A stretch of DNA of 17,634 nt from Clostridiales bacterium. Its GTDB lineage: Bacteria; Bacillota; Clostridia; Christensenellales; CAG-138. Location of the stretch: the NCBI GenBank assembly GCA_003486785.1, contig DNFZ01000228.1, positions 1-17,634 on the forward strand, in the 5' to 3' direction. Shown in pieces: positions 14,874-17,634 of the stretch (its first letter is position 1; every line of letters starts with the position of its first letter). Position numbers and translations under genes: made by a program. The notes below the pieces were generated by a model, which did not search any database, was not told the DNA's origin, and saw only the letters and a list, made by a program, of their open reading frames with translations.

Positions 14874-14939
14874 ATCTTCCTCATCAAAAACTGAGCGGCT
14901 GCAATTTCTTTATTTTATTCATACTATCCTCATCAAAAA
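14845..14939. repeat. Imperfect 50-bp tandem duplication of the corrinoid-gene start region
   Basis: Two copies with a period of 50 bp: 14845-14890 and 14895-14939. Both begin GCGGCTGCAATTTCTT on the plus strand and both end CCTCATCAAAAA, with a few substitutions and one-base gaps between. Each copy contains a Shine-Dalgarno sequence, an ATG and the first codons MNKI on the minus strand. The 14845-14890 copy is the real gene start; the other copy lies upstream of it in the transcript. Confidence 0.85.
14884..14922 (-). CDS. Short upstream ORF created by the duplicated start region
   Basis: On the minus strand GAGG stands a few bases before ATG 14922, which opens a 12-codon frame, MNKIKKLQPLSF, ending in TGA at 14884-14886. 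The first four residues equal those of the corrinoid protein. The reading frame then shifts through a base difference in the repeat and ends ten bases before the real start. It is too short to be a functional protein and could act as a leader that couples or tunes translation of the corrinoid protein. Translation is inferred only from the ribosome binding site and start codon. Confidence 0.4.
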   Translation of the reverse strand: MNKIKKLQPLSF

Positions 14940-14952
14940 ATGATCGGTTACT

Positions 14953-15759
14953 TTAGTCTTTCTTCGCTCCGATGCGTCCTTCGCGAAATGCCGTGATGTA
15001 ATCCATGCAGTACTCGTCCTCGCCTAGCAAAGCGTTTGTCGCGTGCAGCAGGCCAACCATTTCGCGATCCAGCACGTCCATGATAGCGGCGTCCATGCCC
15101 GCGTACATGGCAAGCACGAGAAACGCATGGTTGATGACCGGACGCGCGGGCAGACCGAAGGAGATATTGGAAAGCCCGCTGACCACATGCGCACCCTTCG
15201 AACGTGAGCGGATCTCCTTTGCGCAGGCGGAAAACGTGGCGAGCGATTGCGCATCCGTCGAGAGCGTATGTACAATGGGATCGATCAGCAACCTGTTTTC
15301 CGCGATGCCATATTCGGCTGCTTTTGCGCGAATCTGCTCAAAAAGATCGAGCCTGCCCTCCGCGCTTTCCGGCACGCCGGAGTTGGAGCATGTCAGCGCG
15401 ATCACCTTCCAATCGGAATTTGCGATCAGTGGGAAAATGGTTTCGATCTTGCCGCTCTCCATGGAGACGGAGTTGACGATGCCCGCTCGCTTGCATTGCG
15501 GCAGAACGGCGGATAGCACGTCCGGATTCGGCGAATCGATACAGAGCGGTAGAGAAGATGCGCTTTCAGCAAGCCGGGCTAGCCACAGCAGCGTCTCCGC
15601 CTCCGCTTCGCTGTCCACCGCGGCGCAGACATCCAAATAATCCGCGCCCGCTTCTTCCTGATGCTTTGCGAGGTTGATGAGGAACGCTTCGTCCCGCGCA
15701 CGAATGGCTTTCCCTACAGAAGGTATGAATCCATTTAGTTTCTCTCCAATGATGATCAT
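14953..15759 (-). CDS. Methyltetrahydrofolate:corrinoid methyltransferase (pterin-binding, MtgA/AcsE-like)
   Basis: This 268-residue pterin-binding TIM barrel belongs to the dihydropteroate-synthase-like superfamily. It moves a methyl group between tetrahydrofolate and the cobalt of a corrinoid protein. The start IIIGEKLNGFIPSVGKAI and EAGADYLDV are typical. D75 (IDSPN), D160 (LIDPIVHTLS) and N198 (GLSNISFGLP) occupy the positions known to bind the pterin and assist methyl transfer in AcsE-type MeTr. The length equals AcsE and MtgA. The start at 15759 has AAGGAG seven bases upstream. It is the first gene of the operon with the corrinoid protein, the activator and MetF. The direction is not fixed by sequence: in glycine betaine or methylamine users such an enzyme loads methyl onto THF, in acetyl-CoA synthesis it takes methyl off. 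The absence of acetyl-CoA synthase genes here favours the former. Confidence 0.93.
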   Translation of the reverse strand: MIIIGEKLNGFIPSVGKAIRARDEAFLINLAKHQEEAGADYLDVCAAVDSEAEAETLLWLARLAESASSLPLCIDSPNPDVLSAVLPQCKRAGIVNSVSMESGKIETIFPLIANSDWKVIALTCSNSGVPESAEGRLDLFEQIRAKAAEYGIAENRLLIDPIVHTLSTDAQSLATFSACAKEIRSRSKGAHVVSGLSNISFGLPARPVINHAFLVLAMYAGMDAAIMDVLDREMVGLLHATNALLGEDEYCMDYITAFREGRIGAKKD

Positions 15760-15804
15760 GCGTGCGCTCCTTGCCGTGTTCTCTCGAAATTTTAGTTAAT
15801 GAAC

Positions 15805-15834
15805 ATCATATCAGATCATATATCATTGTGTAAT
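15805..15834 (-). promoter_or_regulatory. Predicted promoter of the methyl-corrinoid operon
   Basis: Minus strand ATTACA (15829-15834), 18 bp, then TATGAT (15805-15810). A second TATGAT occurs at 15815-15820, giving a repeated GATAT(AT)GAT pattern that may be a regulator site or a spare -10 element. The leader would be about 40 bases. The divergent promoter of the PucR gene starts 12 bp away. Confidence 0.5.
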
Positions 15835-15845
15835 CCAACAGTTGA

Positions 15846-15874
15846 TTGACATTTTTTAAGAAACATCCTACACT
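15846..15874 (+). promoter_or_regulatory. Predicted promoter of the PucR-type regulator gene
   Basis: A perfect TTGACA (15846-15851) is followed after 17 bp by TACACT (15869-15874). Transcription would begin near 15881, which leaves a very short leader before the TTG start at 15897. This site also rules out the TTG at 15846 as the start codon of the regulator. Confidence 0.65.
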
Positions 15875-15896
15875 ATGTAGCAAGGATGTGAGAGTT

Positions 15897-17360
15897 TTGA
15901 TTCAGAAAGCGTTTATTCGAAACGAGCTTCGATACCGATACCCCGAGCTGAAAGACAGCATACGCGCGCTGATGCAACCGGTCGGCAGGCCCTTGCTGTT
16001 TGAAGGCACGGGGAAGGCGTATGGCGCGCGCGTCATCGTATGCGACAGTGCAGAGTTGAATCTGCTGTCCAGCGCAGGGCAGAGCGAATCGCTGTTTCTC
16101 TGCATCGGCGCGCCAAAACCGGAGCTGCTTGCGCAATATGACATCTGTGTGTTGCCCAACAGTGAGCAAGTGGGAAATATCCTCAATTTCTTACAACGTT
16201 TGTTTGACCGTCTGGACGACTGGACGGAATCTCTGCGTCAGGCGGCGGAAGCGGCGGAAGGGGTGGAGGAGCTGCTCTCCCGCGCGTCTGAAATACTCCA
16301 AAACCCTGTGCTGCTGCTCGACGCGCGCGGGCATATCGTCGCGCATTCGGAGCAAGGGGAGGGCGCTGTTGGCATGGAGCCGTTCCCGCTAGACGAGATT
16401 ATTCATACGAGCGGCGAACGCGTTGAAAAACGCGGTGACCCATCCACGCCGGAAGCGCTTTGCGTGCAGATTCAGAGCGGGGATGCGCGCTATACATTGC
16501 TCTGCACGGCGAGTGAGCGTATGCTCTACGCCAGCGATGAGATCGTATTTGAGTCATTGGCGGGTTTTCTGCGCTTGATGCTCTCCGAGCGAAAGCGAAA
16601 CGTTGACGGACGACGAAAAAGACGCGACAATGAAGGCGCAACAAGCGCATTTCGCTCGCTGCTGCTCCAGGAAAATGAGGAATCAGCAACAGCGCAAGCG
16701 CTTAGCGACATAGGTTGGAGCGAAACAGACGCATATGCCGTCGTCGCGATAGAGCCGGTCGATGGCGATCTGCGCGCGGCGCAGGTGGACTTCATATGTG
16801 ATCAGCTGGAATCCGCGCTGGAAGGCTGCTGCGCTTTCGCGCTGCCGCCGGTTGTGGTTGCGATCGTGCGCACAGACCTGCTCAAAGGTGAAGCGCTGCA
16901 TGCCACACTTCGAGCAATATCACACGCAAATGGATTATTGATGGGTGTTTGCGAAGCGCTTGCCGGTTACTCGTACTTCCCGCAACGGCTTGTGCAGGCA
17001 AAGCGCGCGCTCGATCGTGCGGCAGAGATTGGCGGAGTCGCTTGCTATTCGGATATCATCGAGGACGAGATGATCACATGCGCGCAGGGAGCGTTTCCCG
17101 CGGCGTTGATCTGCATGCGTCCCGTGCTTGCAATGCGTCTTTATGACCGCGCACATGACACGAACTATCTAAAGACGGCGGAGCAGTATGTCGAGAATCA
17201 TTTCAATGCCGTAAAGACTGCCAGAGCGCTTTTTATCCACAGAAGTACGTTGCTGTATCGTCTGGATCGCATCAAAGCGCAGTTTGGGTTGGATTTGGAT
17301 GATCAAAGCCTCTCTTTGCTGCACCTCGCACTCTCGATTGGCATAGCAAAAACGCTTTGA
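15897..17360 (+). CDS. PucR/CdaR-type transcriptional regulator with C-terminal helix-turn-helix
   Basis: This protein of about 487 residues ends in a PucR-type helix-turn-helix (about 430-487): YVENHFNAVKTARALFIHRSTLLYRLDRIKAQFG. The central part has a segment ILQNPVLLLDARGHIVAHSEQ that looks like the start of a GAF- or PAS-like sensory fold, and a region around YSYFPQRLVQAKRALDRA typical of the GGDEF-like module of this family. The N-terminus is not recognised. The gene is divergent to the methyl-corrinoid operon, and the two promoters lie back to back within about 50 bp, so control of that operon in response to its methyl donor is likely. The TTG at 15897 is chosen because AAGGA stands ten bases upstream; GTG 15888 is an alternative. 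The open frame reaches back to a TTG at 15846, but that is inside the -35 element. Confidence 0.85.
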   Translation: MIQKAFIRNELRYRYPELKDSIRALMQPVGRPLLFEGTGKAYGARVIVCDSAELNLLSSAGQSESLFLCIGAPKPELLAQYDICVLPNSEQVGNILNFLQRLFDRLDDWTESLRQAAEAAEGVEELLSRASEILQNPVLLLDARGHIVAHSEQGEGAVGMEPFPLDEIIHTSGERVEKRGDPSTPEALCVQIQSGDARYTLLCTASERMLYASDEIVFESLAGFLRLMLSERKRNVDGRRKRRDNEGATSAFRSLLLQENEESATAQALSDIGWSETDAYAVVAIEPVDGDLRAAQVDFICDQLESALEGCCAFALPPVVVAIVRTDLLKGEALHATLRAISHANGLLMGVCEALAGYSYFPQRLVQAKRALDRAAEIGGVACYSDIIEDEMITCAQGAFPAALICMRPVLAMRLYDRAHDTNYLKTAEQYVENHFNAVKTARALFIHRSTLLYRLDRIKAQFGLDLDDQSLSLLHLALSIGIAKTL

Positions 17361-17390
17361 ATGCAAACCCCAATCGTTGCACCGGGCAAT

Positions 17391-17412
17391 AAAAAACCCG
17401 CCCGAAGGCGGG
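17391..17412 (-). terminator. Rho-independent terminator of the DUF2179-like gene
   Basis: Reading the minus strand, CCCGCC-TTCG-GGCGGG is a perfect 6-bp GC stem with TTCG loop, followed by six T residues. It lies 11 bases after the stop codon at 17424. The PucR gene converges on it from the other side and may use the same hairpin, although the T tract serves only the minus strand. Confidence 0.9.
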
Positions 17413-17423
17413 AAGTGCGACGT

Positions 17424-17634
17424 TTATTTTCCGTTGCGTAGCTGGCCGCTGCGCACTACGTTTGCCAGATAGCCGCCGCGCTGCGTTTTTATATCCGTAA
17501 CGGTGACGACTGCGCCGTTGCAGTGCTCTTCAAGCGTTGCAATCGCTTCGTGCAGGCGCTTGCGCTGCATGGTCATGATCAGCATGCTGCGATCCTTGTC
17601 GCGCCCGTGCACGTCGATGGTCGTCATACCAAAA
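17424..17634 (-). CDS. C-terminal part of a DUF2179-like protein (partial, N-terminus off the window)
   Basis: About 70 residues are visible and the frame continues past the right edge, so the Met at 17627 need not be the start. The segment TTIDVHGRDKDRSMLIMTMQRKRLHEAIATL, then VVTVTDIKTQRGGYL, resembles the soluble DUF2179 domain found at the C-terminus of YitT-type and UPF0316 membrane proteins. In those, a hydrophobic N-terminal part precedes it; none is visible here because the sequence stops. The gene is closed by a strong terminator and converges on the PucR gene, so it is not part of the methyl-corrinoid operon. The function of the domain is not known, and the family call is tentative. 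Confidence 0.6.
   Translation of the reverse strand, partial: FGMTTIDVHGRDKDRSMLIMTMQRKRLHEAIATLEEHCNGAVVTVTDIKTQRGGYLANVVRSGQLRNGK

Noticed and set aside
15846..15896. Extension of the PucR-type protein to a TTG start at 15846
   Set aside because: That TTG is part of a TTGACA -35 element with a matching -10 17 bp later, so it would not be transcribed from this promoter; the added residues show no family similarity.

Overview
The window looks like a chromosomal segment of an anaerobic Bacillota bacterium, probably a Clostridia lineage with moderately high GC. This is inferred from the gene content: a tungsten/molybdenum aldehyde ferredoxin oxidoreductase, a polyferredoxin, a corrinoid/folate methyl-transfer module, an ECF-type folate transporter domain and a tetrahydrofolate riboswitch. 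Strong AGGAGG-type ribosome binding sites and TTCG-loop terminators agree with it. Species cannot be named from the sequence alone. Nearly everything is on the minus strand; the only plus-strand gene is a PucR-type regulator at 15897-17360.

Right part (9010-17360), one-carbon metabolism. Reading along the minus strand from 15759 downward come a methyl-tetrahydrofolate:corrinoid methyltransferase, a corrinoid-binding protein, a corrinoid reductive activator (2Fe-2S plus ASKHA ATPase) and a MetF-type methylenetetrahydrofolate reductase, apparently one operon. It is driven from a compact divergent promoter region shared with the PucR-type regulator. A second unit follows: a promoter, a 5' stem-loop, a clear THF riboswitch with a ribosome-binding-site-sequestering hairpin, a fused folate transporter (FolT)-folylpolyglutamate synthase (FolC) gene, and a cyclodeaminase/cyclohydrolase gene. 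Together these would move methyl groups between a corrinoid carrier and folate, oxidise or reduce them on folate, and import and trap folate. No substrate-specific methyltransferase is present in the window. The corrinoid-protein gene is preceded by an imperfect 50-bp duplication of its own translation start region, which creates a 12-codon upstream ORF.

Middle (7750-8950). A flavodoxin-fold iron-sulfur flavoprotein-like gene and a TetR regulator gene, ended by a TTCG hairpin terminator.

Left part (1-7680), redox enzymes. A promoter with a perfect 8-bp-arm inverted repeat placed at the transcription start drives a GlpA-like FAD oxidase (with an unusual N-terminal segment and a C-terminal BFD-type 2Fe-2S site), a pyridine-nucleotide-type FAD oxidoreductase and a DUF1667 protein, with overlapping starts and stops. 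An alkyl-DHAP-synthase-like FAD enzyme follows 84 bp on and is closed by a terminator. A separate promoter then drives a four-cluster polyferredoxin and, overlapping by ATGA, an aldehyde ferredoxin oxidoreductase that runs off the left edge just short of its end. The far right edge holds the C-terminal end of a DUF2179-like protein with its terminator. No rRNA, tRNA, CRISPR array, transposon or phage gene was seen, and no gene-free stretch exceeds 300 bp.
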